DNA of 64,000 nt from JANWVO01 sp964458495 (lineage in GTDB: Bacteria; Acidobacteriota; Terriglobia; Bryobacterales; Bryobacteraceae), in NCBI GenBank assembly GCA_964458495.1, contig CAYWJB010000003.1:124001-188000 (forward strand), in the 5' to 3' direction. The notes under the pieces are model-generated. The model was not told the DNA's origin. It searched no databases and saw only the letters and a program-made list of their open reading frames with translations. Made by a program: the position numbers and the translations under genes. Positions within the stretch are counted from its first letter, which is position 1. Every line of letters begins with the position of its first letter. Below are positions 46,967 through 55,510 of this stretch, in pieces.

Positions 46967-47428
46967 ATGCTCCGGCATCCCAGCCTCAGGCCGCTGTCCC
47001 GCCAGCACCACCACGCTCTCGCGCTGTGTGTCCTGATCCGCCGGGGGCTCGGCGGCGCACAGCCGGACTTGGGCGGGCTCGCCCGCCGCGTCCTGCGGGA
47101 TTTCGAAGGCGGGATCCGCGGCCACTTCGATGCCGAGGAACGGATCCTTTTCCCCGAGGCGCGGCGGGTGGGTGACCTCGAGCCGCTGGTCGAGCGGCTC
47201 CTCGGAGAGCACCGGCGCCTGAAGAGGCTTGTGGCGGCGCTGGCGGCGCAGCCCGCGGCGGCGGCGCTCGAGGAGTTCGCCACCTTGCTGCACTCGCACG
47301 TGCGAGTGGAGGAGAATGAGTTGTTCGAACAGCTGCAGAACCGGCTGGACTCCGGCGCGCTGGCCCGTCTTGGCGAGGCGTTGGAAGACCTGCCCGGACC
47401 GGCATGCAGCACCGAAGAACCGGTGTAA
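46967..47428 (+). CDS. Hemerythrin (HHE cation-binding) domain protein
   Basis: The 153-residue four-helix protein has the HHE-type iron ligands: SRQHHHAL at about 12-19, HFDAEERILFP (His and Glu), GEHRRLKRL and HVRVEENELFE. It may bind a di-iron centre for oxygen or nitric oxide sensing or detoxification. No sensory fusion is present. purC starts 5 bases after it. Confidence 0.85.
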   Translation: MLRHPSLRPLSRQHHHALALCVLIRRGLGGAQPDLGGLARRVLRDFEGGIRGHFDAEERILFPEARRVGDLEPLVERLLGEHRRLKRLVAALAAQPAAAALEEFATLLHSHVRVEENELFEQLQNRLDSGALARLGEALEDLPGPACSTEEPV

Positions 47429-47433
47429 ACCAG

Positions 47434-48321
47434 ATGTCTGCTCTTCTTCAATCCTCCATCCCCGAACTGCTGTTGCTCGCCAGAGGCAAGGTTCGCGACG
47501 TCTATGCCGTGGGCGAGGACAGCCTCCTGATGGTTGCTACGGACCGCATCTCCGCCTTTGACTGCGTGCTGCCAAACCCTATCCCGGACAAGGGCAGGAT
47601 CCTGACGCAGCTCTCGCTGTTCTGGTTCGAGTTCTTGCGCGATGTCACGCCGAACCATCTGATTACCGCCAACGTGGATGAATACCCGGAGCCGCTGCAC
47701 GCCTACCGCAGCCAGCTGGAAGGGCGCTCGATGCTCGTGCGCCGGCTGCGCATGGTCGAGGTGGAGTGCGTCGCCCGCGGCTACCTGGCCGGCTCGGGCT
47801 GGAAAGAGTACACCGCGCAGGGCACGGTGTGTGGCATCCCGCTGCCGCCGGGGCTGCGCGAATGCGACAAGCTGCCCGAGCCCCTGTTTACGCCCGCCTA
47901 CAAGGCGCAGACGGGCCACGATGAAAACATCTCCTACTCGAGGGTCGAGGCGATCACCGGCAAGGAGACGGCCGCGCGCTTGCGGGAGCTGACGCTGGCC
48001 ATCTATTTGAAGGCGGCCGCCTACGCCGAAAGCCGCGGCATTCTGCTGGCCGACACGAAGTTCGAGTTCGGCCTTCTCGGCGGCGAGCTGGTCCTCGCCG
48101 ACGAAGTGCTGACGCCGGACTCCTCGCGTTTCTGGCCCGCCGACGCGTACGAGCCGGGCAAGCCGCAGCCGTCCTTCGACAAGCAGTACGTGCGCGACTA
48201 CCTGGAATCGCTGGCCTGGGACAAGCAGCCGCCCGCGCCGGAGCTGCCGCCGGACGTGGTAGAGAAGACCGCGGAGAAGTATCACGAGGCCTACCGCCGC
48301 CTCACCGGCAAGTCCCTATGA
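47434..48321 (+). CDS. purC: Phosphoribosylaminoimidazole-succinocarboxamide synthase
   Basis: The 295-residue enzyme joins CAIR and aspartate in purine synthesis. Family blocks are clear: RGKVRDVY, ATDRISAFD, GYLAGSGWKEY, DTKFEFGL and DEVLTPDSSRFW. It is of the longer (yeast/proteobacterial-like) size class. The ATG is at 47434, and the stop overlaps the cvpA-family start (ATGA). Confidence 0.95.
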   Translation: MSALLQSSIPELLLLARGKVRDVYAVGEDSLLMVATDRISAFDCVLPNPIPDKGRILTQLSLFWFEFLRDVTPNHLITANVDEYPEPLHAYRSQLEGRSMLVRRLRMVEVECVARGYLAGSGWKEYTAQGTVCGIPLPPGLRECDKLPEPLFTPAYKAQTGHDENISYSRVEAITGKETAARLRELTLAIYLKAAAYAESRGILLADTKFEFGLLGGELVLADEVLTPDSSRFWPADAYEPGKPQPSFDKQYVRDYLESLAWDKQPPAPELPPDVVEKTAEKYHEAYRRLTGKSL

Positions 48322-48878
48322 ACTGGCTCGACATCCTGTTCGTGATCGTTTTACTCGGCTCCGTCATCGAGGGGATTCGTATCGGCTTTTCCCGCACCGT
48401 CATCGGGCTGATTTCGGCCATTGTCGGCCTGATCCTGGCCGCGTGGTTTTATGGCGCGGTGGCGGCGTATTTCAAGCCGTGGCTGGCCTCCGCCGCCGTG
48501 GCCAACATTGCCGCCTTCCTGCTCATCTTCATCGCCGTGCAGGCTGCCGGCGCGCTGCTCGGCCTGGTGTGCGCGAAGATCTTCAAGTGGACGGGGCTCG
48601 GCTGGCTCGACAGGCTTCTCGGGGCCGCCGGAGGCGCCCTGAAGGCGGCCTTCGCCGCGGCGGTGCTTGTGCTGGTCTTTTCCGCATTCCACTCCAGGCC
48701 GCTGGAGGAAGCGATCGCGGGCTCCCGCGCCGCGCCGCATCTGCTCGCCGCGGCCCAGGTGATGGTCTACATGTGCCCGCGCTCGCTGCGCGACGACTTC
48801 GCCGAGACCTACGACCGGATCCGTGAATTATGGCGCAAGCGCGCGCCGTCCCGCGGCCTGCCCGCGGCCAGCGCTTAG
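48318..48878 (+). CDS. CvpA family membrane protein
   Basis: The 186-residue protein has four predicted helices in the CvpA pattern: NWLDILFVIVLLGSVIEGIRIGF first, then three more up to about residue 125, and a soluble tail. CvpA-like proteins affect colicin V export and envelope stress resistance. Coupled to purC by a 4-base overlap. Confidence 0.85.
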   Translation: MNWLDILFVIVLLGSVIEGIRIGFSRTVIGLISAIVGLILAAWFYGAVAAYFKPWLASAAVANIAAFLLIFIAVQAAGALLGLVCAKIFKWTGLGWLDRLLGAAGGALKAAFAAAVLVLVFSAFHSRPLEEAIAGSRAAPHLLAAAQVMVYMCPRSLRDDFAETYDRIRELWRKRAPSRGLPAASA

Positions 48879-48920
48879 CAGCCCGCCCCCGCCGCAGCGC
48901 GATTGCTGCACCCGAAATAC

Positions 48921-48949
48921 ATGACACGTCATCCAATGTCGTGTAAACT
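48921..48949 (+). promoter_or_regulatory. marR promoter with embedded operator palindrome
   Basis: ATGACA (48921-48926) and TAAACT (48944-48949) are 17 bases apart, and the ATG of the MarR gene starts six bases later. Between them, 48924-48944 is a palindrome with 9-base arms (ACACGTCAT, ATGTCGTGT; one mismatch) and a 3-base centre. A repressor bound here would block both promoter elements, so autoregulation is likely. Confidence 0.65.
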
Positions 48950-48955
48950 GAAAAC

Positions 48956-49480
48956 ATGGCAGAACGGACCGGCCGGCTCCAGCGCGAGATCCTCCAGAAG
49001 CGCCCCTTCCAGAGCGTTTACCAAGAGGCGTTCCTGGGCGTGATGAAGACGGCGGACTGCTTCCGCCGCGCCGTCGCCGGGGTGCTCCACCCCTTCGGCA
49101 TCACGCCGCAGCAGTACAACGTGCTCAGAATCCTGCGGGGCGCGGAGCCGGACGGGCTCCCGACCCTCGCCATCGCCGGACGGCTGATCGAGGAGACCCC
49201 GGGCATGACGCGCCTGCTCGACAGGCTGGAGGCCAGGAAGCTCATCCGCCGTGCCCGCTGCCGCGAAGACCGCCGGCAGGTGCTGTGCCGGGCGACGCCG
49301 GCGGGGCTGGAGCTGCTCAGGCGGATCGACCCGCTGATCGGCTCGCCCGAGCGCCGTCTGGCCGCGGTGTGGAAGCAGGCCGAGGCGCGCGCGCTCGTCG
49401 GCCTGCTCGACAAGGCGCGCGAGGCCCTGGCCGGGCCGGATCTGCCGCAAGAAAACACCCGTCAGAGGAGCAAGGAATGA
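48956..49480 (+). CDS. MarR family transcriptional regulator
   Basis: The 174-residue winged-helix protein has the MarR core: FGITPQQYNVLRIL, LAIAGRLIEETPGMTRLLDRLE (recognition helix) and ARCREDRRQVLCRATPAGLELL (wing and DNA-contact Arg). No enzyme domain. It likely represses its own gene and yceI, which overlaps its stop. The operator palindrome at 48924-48944 sits inside its promoter. The ligand is unknown. Confidence 0.9.
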   Translation: MAERTGRLQREILQKRPFQSVYQEAFLGVMKTADCFRRAVAGVLHPFGITPQQYNVLRILRGAEPDGLPTLAIAGRLIEETPGMTRLLDRLEARKLIRRARCREDRRQVLCRATPAGLELLRRIDPLIGSPERRLAAVWKQAEARALVGLLDKAREALAGPDLPQENTRQRSKE

Positions 49481-50073
49481 TGCAGAAAAACACGATTCTC
49501 TCGCTTGTACTCGCCGCCGCCGCGGCGCCCGCCCTGGTGGCGCAGCCGTACACGATCGACGGCTCGCATTCGAAGGCCCACTTCACCGTCCGCCACATGA
49601 TGGTGAGCAATGTGCGCGGCGAGTTCTCGAAGATGACCGGCAAGATCGAATACGACGAGAAGAAGCCGGAAGCGATTCAGATCGAGGCCACCATCGACGT
49701 CAACTCCATCAACACGGGAGAGCCGAAGCGGGACGCCCACCTGAAGAGCCCGGATTTCTTCGACGCCGCCAAGTATCCCGAAATCACGTTCCGCTCGAAG
49801 AGTGCGCGGAAGACGGCGAACGGGTTGGCGGTGACGGGAGACTTGAAGATCCACGGTGTGACAAGGCAGGTGGTGCTGCAGGTGGAGGGACCGACTCCCG
49901 AGATCCGCGATCCCTGGGGCAATCTGCGGCGCGGCGCGACGGCCACGACGAAGATCAACCGCAAGGATTTCGGCCTCACCTGGAACGCCGCGCTGGAGAC
50001 CGGCGGCGTGGTGGTGGGCGATGAGGTCTCGATCACGATCGACGTGGAAGCCATCCGCCAGGCCGAGAAGTAA
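49477..50073 (+). CDS. yceI: YceI family periplasmic lipid-binding-like protein
   Basis: The 198-residue protein has a signal peptide (about 1-22, ending ALVAQ) and the YceI lipocalin-like fold: YTIDGSHSKAHFTVRHMMVSNVRGEF, then SPDFFDAAKYPEITFRS and LKIHGVTRQVVL, with NRKDFGLTWN near the end. Family members bind isoprenoid lipids. Coupled with the upstream MarR gene by a 4-base overlap, so it is probably induced when that repressor releases. Confidence 0.92.
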   Translation: MMQKNTILSLVLAAAAAPALVAQPYTIDGSHSKAHFTVRHMMVSNVRGEFSKMTGKIEYDEKKPEAIQIEATIDVNSINTGEPKRDAHLKSPDFFDAAKYPEITFRSKSARKTANGLAVTGDLKIHGVTRQVVLQVEGPTPEIRDPWGNLRRGATATTKINRKDFGLTWNAALETGGVVVGDEVSITIDVEAIRQAEK

Positions 50074-50170
50074 CCGGGTGATGCGGGCCACGCCGAGCGC
50101 GCCCGTACTTAGGCTCGTGCCGGCACGATAGAATCAGACGGGCGCCCGGCGCCCGCGACGATCCGCGTTC

Positions 50171-50968
50171 ATGCGAGCTTCCCCGGCCATCCTGTGCGCG
50201 CTCGCATGCCTGGCCACGCTGCCCGGCTGCCGGCGCGAGTCCTCCGGCGGAGCGGCCCCGCTCCGCTTCGAGACGCGCCGCTTCGAGCGGATCCTGCCCG
50301 GATGCGGCGACCTCTCCAAACGCGAGGAGCCTTGCGTCTCCTTCCATGTGTCCTGGCCGGAAGTCGTGGGCGGCTCTTCCGCGGAGGCGCGGGCGCGAAT
50401 CAACGCCGCCATACTGGCTTCGTTGCAGCCGCTGGAGGCGCCGCGCGGCTTCGAGGCCGAGGCCGGGCAGTGGATCGCTGACTACCGCCGCTTCCACGAG
50501 GAGTTCCCCGAATCCGGCGTGACCTACTTCGCGCGGCGGACCGCCTCCGTGCTCTTTCAGTCGGGCAGTCTGGTCACGATCGAGACGCGCACCGACGAGT
50601 TCCGCGGGGGCCCGGAGCCGGAGTCGCGCCGCTCCTTCCTCAACCTGGCCCCGGCGACCGGGCTGGCCGTGGAACTGGAAACCCTTCTCGAGCCGGGCGG
50701 CAAGAAGGACCTGGCCCGCCTGGCGGAATGGCGCTTCCGGCAGCAGCGCTACATCCCCGCCGACAGCCGGCTGTCGGAAGCGGGCTTCACCTTCGACGAA
50801 GACGCCTTTGCAATCCCGCGCCACTGGGGCTTCAGCCCGGCAGGGCTCGTGCTGCACTACAATGCCGGCGAGGTCGCGCCCCCGGCATTGGGCGCCACGA
50901 CGCTGGTGGCGCCGTGGAACGAGCTGCGCGGCATTGTCAGCGCCAGGGCCGGCGTTCTGCCGAAATGA
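50171..50968 (+). CDS. Lipoprotein with DUF3298/DUF4163-like domains
   Basis: The 265-residue protein has a lipobox (LPGC, Cys about residue 20). The mature part resembles the PdaC/RsiV-type pair DUF4163-DUF3298: FETRRFERILPGC near the start, FLNLAPATGLAVELETLLEPGGKKDLARL, then GFTFDEDAFAIPRHWGFSPAGLVLHYN. Function unknown; likely in the envelope. A TAGAAT box and a GGGCGC/GCGCCC hairpin lie upstream. Ends 12 bases from the convergent GH172-type gene. Confidence 0.75.
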   Translation: MRASPAILCALACLATLPGCRRESSGGAAPLRFETRRFERILPGCGDLSKREEPCVSFHVSWPEVVGGSSAEARARINAAILASLQPLEAPRGFEAEAGQWIADYRRFHEEFPESGVTYFARRTASVLFQSGSLVTIETRTDEFRGGPEPESRRSFLNLAPATGLAVELETLLEPGGKKDLARLAEWRFRQQRYIPADSRLSEAGFTFDEDAFAIPRHWGFSPAGLVLHYNAGEVAPPALGATTLVAPWNELRGIVSARAGVLPK

Positions 50969-50980
50969 CGCGGGCCGCCC

Positions 50981-52120
50981 TCAGGCCGGAACGACGCGCG
51001 GAATCCGCTCCGCCACGGGCGGCAGAGGCGGAAATTCTGTGGCCGGCTTGTCCTGGTACCAGTAGGCGCAGCTGTAATAATTGTCGGCGCGGTCGTTGCC
51101 GTGGCCGTGCTCCATGGTGTGCTTCAGATAGCGGGTGAAGGTCACCGGGTTGTCGCCGTGGAAGCGGTAACAGCAATAGCGGCCGCCGGTGCGTTCGGGG
51201 CTCTGGATCAGCGGCGCGCCGCACTGGTGGTAGGCAAACGGCCGCGCGTTGTCGCGCCCGCCGAAGTTCCAGCTTCCCAGGAAGTAGTCTTCACTGCCGG
51301 TGCCGATGATGAGCGGCTTCAACTCGTCGTCGATGAAGATCATGTCGTCGCCCTCGCCCATCCAGTACTCGCTGTTCTGAATCACGCCGAGCGTCACGCC
51401 CATCAGGTGCCCGCGCCCGCGCGTCTCCACATAGACGTGATTAAAGCGGCCATCGGGGTTCGGCGGCGTCTTTCCGTCGGCGCCGCGCACCGCCCTGTGG
51501 GGCGTAGCCTGCCGGTACTGCGCGTGAAAGTAGAGCGCATCGGCGGGCAGCGCGGGCACGCTCATGAAGTCGATATTCGAATAGAAGCTGTTGACGTCGC
51601 GCGAGCCCTCGTTGGCCACCGTCATCCGGGCGCTGCGGAAGTATGGCATCACGAAGTAGCAGTTGAGCGACCGGCCCGGAGAGCAGGACAGGTACTGGCT
51701 CTCGTAGAGCACATAGTCGCCGAGGTTGAGGCCGAAGAAATCGCCCACCGGCGCCTCGATGCTGGGCCGCGCCGCGCCGTCCCACCAGGCGCGCAGCACC
51801 AGTTCCTTCAAATGATGGACGCTCTGGGCGGCGATGGTGAACCAGATGTGCGTGATCGCGCCGGGTCCCTGCTGGCGGAAGATCTCGATCTCCTGGCCGG
51901 GCGCGATGGGCCAGCGGTCGGAGTTGCCGCCGGTCGGATCATGGCTGCTCTGCTTGAGCGAGCGGTAGTTCTGGGCGCGGCACCACGCCGGCAGAATGCC
52001 GGCGGCGGCCACCGGCTCGGCGGCCTGCGGCTGCGCGCCCTGCGCGGCGCGCGGCGCCGCCCCCAAGCCCAGCGCCGCCAGCGCGCCGCGGAAGAATCCT
52101 CGTCGTTCCACTCCAGGCAT
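50981..52120 (-). CDS. DUF2961 / GH172 family glycoside hydrolase-like protein, Tat-exported
   Basis: The 379-residue protein starts with a twin-arginine signal (ERRGFFRGALAALGLGAAPRAAQ). The mature part is the DUF2961 fold: GPGAITHIWFTIA, VGDFFGLNLGDY, MPYFRSARMTVANEG, GEGDDMIFID and GTGSEDYFLGSWNFGG. Characterised GH172 members act on fructofuranosides or arabinofuranosides. AAGGAGGTG before the ATG at 52120 sets the start; the longer open frame upstream is a shadow. Confidence 0.88.
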   Translation of the reverse strand: MPGVERRGFFRGALAALGLGAAPRAAQGAQPQAAEPVAAAGILPAWCRAQNYRSLKQSSHDPTGGNSDRWPIAPGQEIEIFRQQGPGAITHIWFTIAAQSVHHLKELVLRAWWDGAARPSIEAPVGDFFGLNLGDYVLYESQYLSCSPGRSLNCYFVMPYFRSARMTVANEGSRDVNSFYSNIDFMSVPALPADALYFHAQYRQATPHRAVRGADGKTPPNPDGRFNHVYVETRGRGHLMGVTLGVIQNSEYWMGEGDDMIFIDDELKPLIIGTGSEDYFLGSWNFGGRDNARPFAYHQCGAPLIQSPERTGGRYCCYRFHGDNPVTFTRYLKHTMEHGHGNDRADNYYSCAYWYQDKPATEFPPLPPVAERIPRVVPA

Positions 52121-52237
52121 CGATGCACCTCCTTGCGATTTTGCGGAAATCGCGGGAATCATATCGCAGGCGGGCGCGGCGCGAAAGAGCATGGCTTCCG
52201 TCCCCGAGCGGGTGTATGGTGGATGCAGGGGCGAATC

Positions 52238-52942
52238 ATGAGAATTCTGGCGATCGCGGCCTGCGCGGGCCTGCTGGCCTCCGCCGCAGAAAAGACCGTC
52301 TGGCGCGGGCAGGCGTCCGACCGCAAGGTGTCGATCGACGCGCGTTTGTGCATCGACAAGGACGAGGTCAAGGCGCTCCTCGGCCACGATCCCGGACCGA
52401 GCCTCGTGATCGTGGAAGTCACCGTCGCACCCGCGCCGGACACAACGCTGCGGCTGGACCGCGAGGACTTCCTGCTGCGCTCGGACCGCGACGGGCAGCG
52501 CTCGCGGCCGCTGGATCCGGCGCAGATCGCCGGGTCCGCCGTGCTGGTCATCAGCTCCCGCGGCGGAACGCAAGGCACTGGCATGTCGGAGGAGCGGCGC
52601 GTGCCGTGGGGCGGCGTGCCGGGCGTTCCGGGCGGCTCGCCCACGGGCGGCCCTCCGCGCGGCCTGCCCATGCCGGGACAGTCGCCCAACGTGGGCACGG
52701 CCACTGCCGACACGAGCGAGGCCGTGGCCAGCATCGAGGAGCGGGAGAAGAAATCGAACCCGCTGCTGGACGCGCTCGCGGAGAAGATGCTGGCCGACGG
52801 GGAAATCACGAAGCCCGCCCATGGACTGCTGTATTTCCTCATCGAAGGCAAGCTGCGCGCTAAAGACCTGGAGCTCGTATACCGCAAGGCGCCTCCCCGG
52901 CTCCACGTCCGCTTCACCGATCCCTCGAAGAAAAAGAAGTAG
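52238..52942 (+). CDS. Small secreted protein with Gly/Pro-rich linker, unknown family
   Basis: The 234-residue protein has a short signal peptide (RILAIAACAGLLASAA), a beta-rich first half (VSIDARLCIDKDEVKALLG to LDREDFLLRSD) and a Gly/Pro-rich linker around 125-150. An amphipathic helical part follows (EEREKKSNPLLDALAEKML) and a Lys-rich end. I do not recognise it. It is followed after 9 bases by the D-threonine-aldolase-like gene, so the two may share a transcript. Confidence 0.65.
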   Translation: MRILAIAACAGLLASAAEKTVWRGQASDRKVSIDARLCIDKDEVKALLGHDPGPSLVIVEVTVAPAPDTTLRLDREDFLLRSDRDGQRSRPLDPAQIAGSAVLVISSRGGTQGTGMSEERRVPWGGVPGVPGGSPTGGPPRGLPMPGQSPNVGTATADTSEAVASIEEREKKSNPLLDALAEKMLADGEITKPAHGLLYFLIEGKLRAKDLELVYRKAPPRLHVRFTDPSKKKK

Positions 52943-52951
52943 CCGCACCCT

Positions 52952-54043
52952 ATGCACCTGTCCGACATCGATACCCCCGCCATCCTCATCGACGCCGGCA
53001 TTCTGGAGCGCAATCTGGAGCGCGCCGCCGCCTACGCGCGCCGGCACGGCCTGCGGCTGCGGCCCCACATCAAGACGCACAAAATTCCGGCGCTGGCCCG
53101 CCGGCAGCTGGAGCTCGGCGCCTGCGGCATCACCTGCGCCAAGACCACCGAGGCGCTGGCGATGCTCGCCTGCGAGCCGCCCGATGTGTTGATCGCCTAT
53201 CCGGTGATCGGCGCGGCGAAGGTGGCGCGCCTCATCGAACTGGCGCGGCGCACGCACGTGACAGTGTCGCTCGACAGCCTGGAGGCCGCGCGCCCCATCG
53301 CGGAAGCGGCGCGCGCCGCAGGAGTCGAAATCGGCGTGCTGGCCGAAATCGACGTGGGACTTCGCCGTGTGGGCGTGCCCCCCGGTGAGCCCGTGCTCGG
53401 CCTGGTTCTCGACCTGCTCCGCCTGGACGGGCTCCGCTGGCGCGGGCTCGCCTTCTATCCCGGCCACATCAAGGCGCTCGATGAAGCCGGCCGCGCCCAG
53501 CTCGGCTCGCTGCGGGAGGCGCTGTGGTCGACGGTGAGCCTGTTGAAGGAACGCGGCCTCGAGCCGGAGGTCGTCAGCGGCGGCTCCACTCCCCTGCTCT
53601 GGGAGTCGCACACGATGCCGGAGATGAACGAGATCCGCCCGGGCACCTACATCTTCAACGACCGCAACACGGTGCTTTCAGGGGCCTGCTCGCCCGCCGA
53701 CTGCGCGGCCACGATTCTGGCCACTGTCGTCAGCGCCGCGCCGGACCGCATCATCATTGACGGCGGCTCGAAGACCTTCTCCTCGGACCGTTTGGCCGCC
53801 ACCGGCGAAGCCACCTTCGGCGAGGTTCTCGGCCACCCGCGGCTGCGCTTCCACAAGATGAACGAGGAGCACGGCTTCATCGATCCCAACGGCGAGCCGC
53901 AGAGCTTCCGCCCGGGAGACCGGCTGCGGATCGTGCCCAACCACATCTGCGTGGCGATGAACCTGCACGAGCGCGTCTTCGCCGTGCGCGGCGAAGACGT
54001 TGTGGCCGAATGGCGCGTCGAGGCGCGCGGCAAGCTCCAATAA
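52952..54043 (+). CDS. D-threonine aldolase-like PLP enzyme (alanine racemase fold)
   Basis: The 363-residue protein has the fold-type III barrel with PLP lysine Lys41 in RPHIKTHK. A C-terminal metal-binding motif (PNHICVAMNLHE) is typical of D-threonine aldolase/D-serine dehydratase relatives. EEHGFI also fits the family. The enzyme probably cleaves or dehydrates a D-hydroxy amino acid; which one is not shown by the sequence. No ribosome site is evident before the ATG. Confidence 0.88.
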   Translation: MHLSDIDTPAILIDAGILERNLERAAAYARRHGLRLRPHIKTHKIPALARRQLELGACGITCAKTTEALAMLACEPPDVLIAYPVIGAAKVARLIELARRTHVTVSLDSLEAARPIAEAARAAGVEIGVLAEIDVGLRRVGVPPGEPVLGLVLDLLRLDGLRWRGLAFYPGHIKALDEAGRAQLGSLREALWSTVSLLKERGLEPEVVSGGSTPLLWESHTMPEMNEIRPGTYIFNDRNTVLSGACSPADCAATILATVVSAAPDRIIIDGGSKTFSSDRLAATGEATFGEVLGHPRLRFHKMNEEHGFIDPNGEPQSFRPGDRLRIVPNHICVAMNLHERVFAVRGEDVVAEWRVEARGKLQ

Positions 54044-54070
54044 CGGCCGCGCAAGGGCAGGGGCGCGGAC

Positions 54071-55201
54071 TCAGGCGTCCACGCCGTGCGGCGCCTCTTC
54101 CTTCTCCGGCTCCAGGTGCGCCAGCTCGCGCCGCCGGTGGAGCGCGAAGTACATCGCCACCAGCGTCACGCCCGCCAGCCCCGCGCCGATCATCAGATAC
54201 AGAAGCCGCAAGACGCCCCGCGTGGGCGCGAACGCATCGCGCGTGTTCTGCGCTACCAGCACGCGCCAGTTCAGGTTCGGGAACGACTCCTCCAGCCCCG
54301 GACTCCCATAGCCGATGATCACCGGCTCGCCGCCCGGCAGAGGAGCGATCACATAGCCCTGCCACCGCAACGGACCCGCCGCCATCGACTCCTGCGCCGC
54401 GTGAAACTCGGCCGACTTCACGTTCATCGACAGGTTCACGTTCGGAGCGTGGATCACCGTGCCATCGCCCTTCACGAGCATCATTCGCGACGTCGGCCCT
54501 AGGTCCAGCCGGTGCAGCAGCGGGAAGATGCTCGAGACCTCGATCAACGCGTCCAGCGCGCCGATGAACGTGTTGGTCTCCTCGTCCATCACCGGCACTC
54601 CCAGGCCGACATAGTAGGACTTGGTCACATCGTCGTAAAGCACGTCGGTGACGTGCACGGCGCCCCGGCCTTGCGCGTAGATCGCCTGCCAGAAGTCCTC
54701 GTCCGCCTGGTAATAGTCCAGCGTCTTGTGCGTCGCCGCCACCACCGCGCCCTGCTTGTCGGTGAGCGTCAGGCGCAGGAAGCGGCGGTCGCGGTCGCGC
54801 CACTTCACCATCAGGCGCGACGCCGCGTTGGCAAGCACCGGGCGCGCAAAGGCCTCGCCCCGAGGCGTGTTCCATTCGCGCTCGATCTGGCTGATGCGTT
54901 CCGAAATCGCCTGCTCCGATCTGCCCTCGTATGTCGCGTTGGCCCGCTTCACCGTGTCCACGATCAGCGGGTCTGCCGCCAGCGTCCCTGCGGCCAGAAT
55001 CCGTTCATGGAAAAACGTCGCCACTTCGCTCGCCGTGAATTCGGCGATCGTCCGGAAATACTGGCCCCAGTGGCGGTCCAGCGCCTGCCCGGCCCGGCTC
55101 ACCACGATCAGCCCGATCGCGCAAATCGGAATGACCGTGAGCATCAGTCCGGTCAACAGGCGCCGCAGCGGGATTCTCAGCTCGTACCGGTCGCCAGGCA
55201 T
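54071..55201 (-). CDS. Membrane-anchored Cache-domain sensor without an output domain
   Basis: The 376-residue protein has an N-terminal membrane helix (about 13-35), a large periplasmic double-Cache-like domain (about 40-325; DFWQAIYAQGRGAVHVTDV, PVMDEETNTFIGALDALI), and a second helix near 333-356 with a 20-residue basic/acidic tail. There is no HAMP, kinase, GGDEF or chemoreceptor domain after it, unlike most Cache proteins. GAGGAGG sets the ATG at 55201. It diverges from the sigma-54 promoter locus. Confidence 0.75.
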   Translation of the reverse strand: MPGDRYELRIPLRRLLTGLMLTVIPICAIGLIVVSRAGQALDRHWGQYFRTIAEFTASEVATFFHERILAAGTLAADPLIVDTVKRANATYEGRSEQAISERISQIEREWNTPRGEAFARPVLANAASRLMVKWRDRDRRFLRLTLTDKQGAVVAATHKTLDYYQADEDFWQAIYAQGRGAVHVTDVLYDDVTKSYYVGLGVPVMDEETNTFIGALDALIEVSSIFPLLHRLDLGPTSRMMLVKGDGTVIHAPNVNLSMNVKSAEFHAAQESMAAGPLRWQGYVIAPLPGGEPVIIGYGSPGLEESFPNLNWRVLVAQNTRDAFAPTRGVLRLLYLMIGAGLAGVTLVAMYFALHRRRELAHLEPEKEEAPHGVDA

Positions 55202-55473
55202 GACGTGCCTCCTCAAGCTTGGTCTCTGCGGGCGCCGCCCTCGGCAGGCCGCGGGGCCTGCTGCCGGCCTGCGAGCGCCCGCCGGTTGTCCGGGCCGGAG
55301 GCCGGCCGGCGGCCAAAATCTCGCGCCCCCAGTCTAGGACAATTGCGCCCTGCTGACTAGGGGGGAGTAAATGTTTCCGCCCGGAAGAACGGCCCGCCTC
55401 CCGGTCCGGTAATTCTTACCGCTTGATTCCCTGCCCGTGGCGACAAATCTTTGATTTTTCATGGCTTCGCGGG
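55202..55473. other. Intergenic region upstream of the sigma-54-type promoter
   Basis: This region lies between the Cache-protein start and the sigma-54-type promoter. It is GC-rich with inverted-repeat-like runs around 55280-55315, and no gene is supported. Enhancer sites for a bacterial enhancer-binding protein would be expected 80-200 bases upstream of 55500, but I cannot name one. Confidence 0.35.
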
Positions 55474-55490
55474 TTGGCACAAAGCTTGCT
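55474..55490 (+). promoter_or_regulatory. Sigma-54 (RpoN) type -24/-12 promoter
   Basis: TTGGCAC at 55474-55480 and TTGCT at 55486-55490 fit the YTGGCACGN4TTGCW consensus, with ten bases between the GG and GC pairs. Initiation near 55501 places the start before the ATG at 55511 and rules out the in-frame ATG at 55493. Confidence 0.75.
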
Positions 55491-55510
55491 AAATGAGGGT
55501 CAGGAACCCC

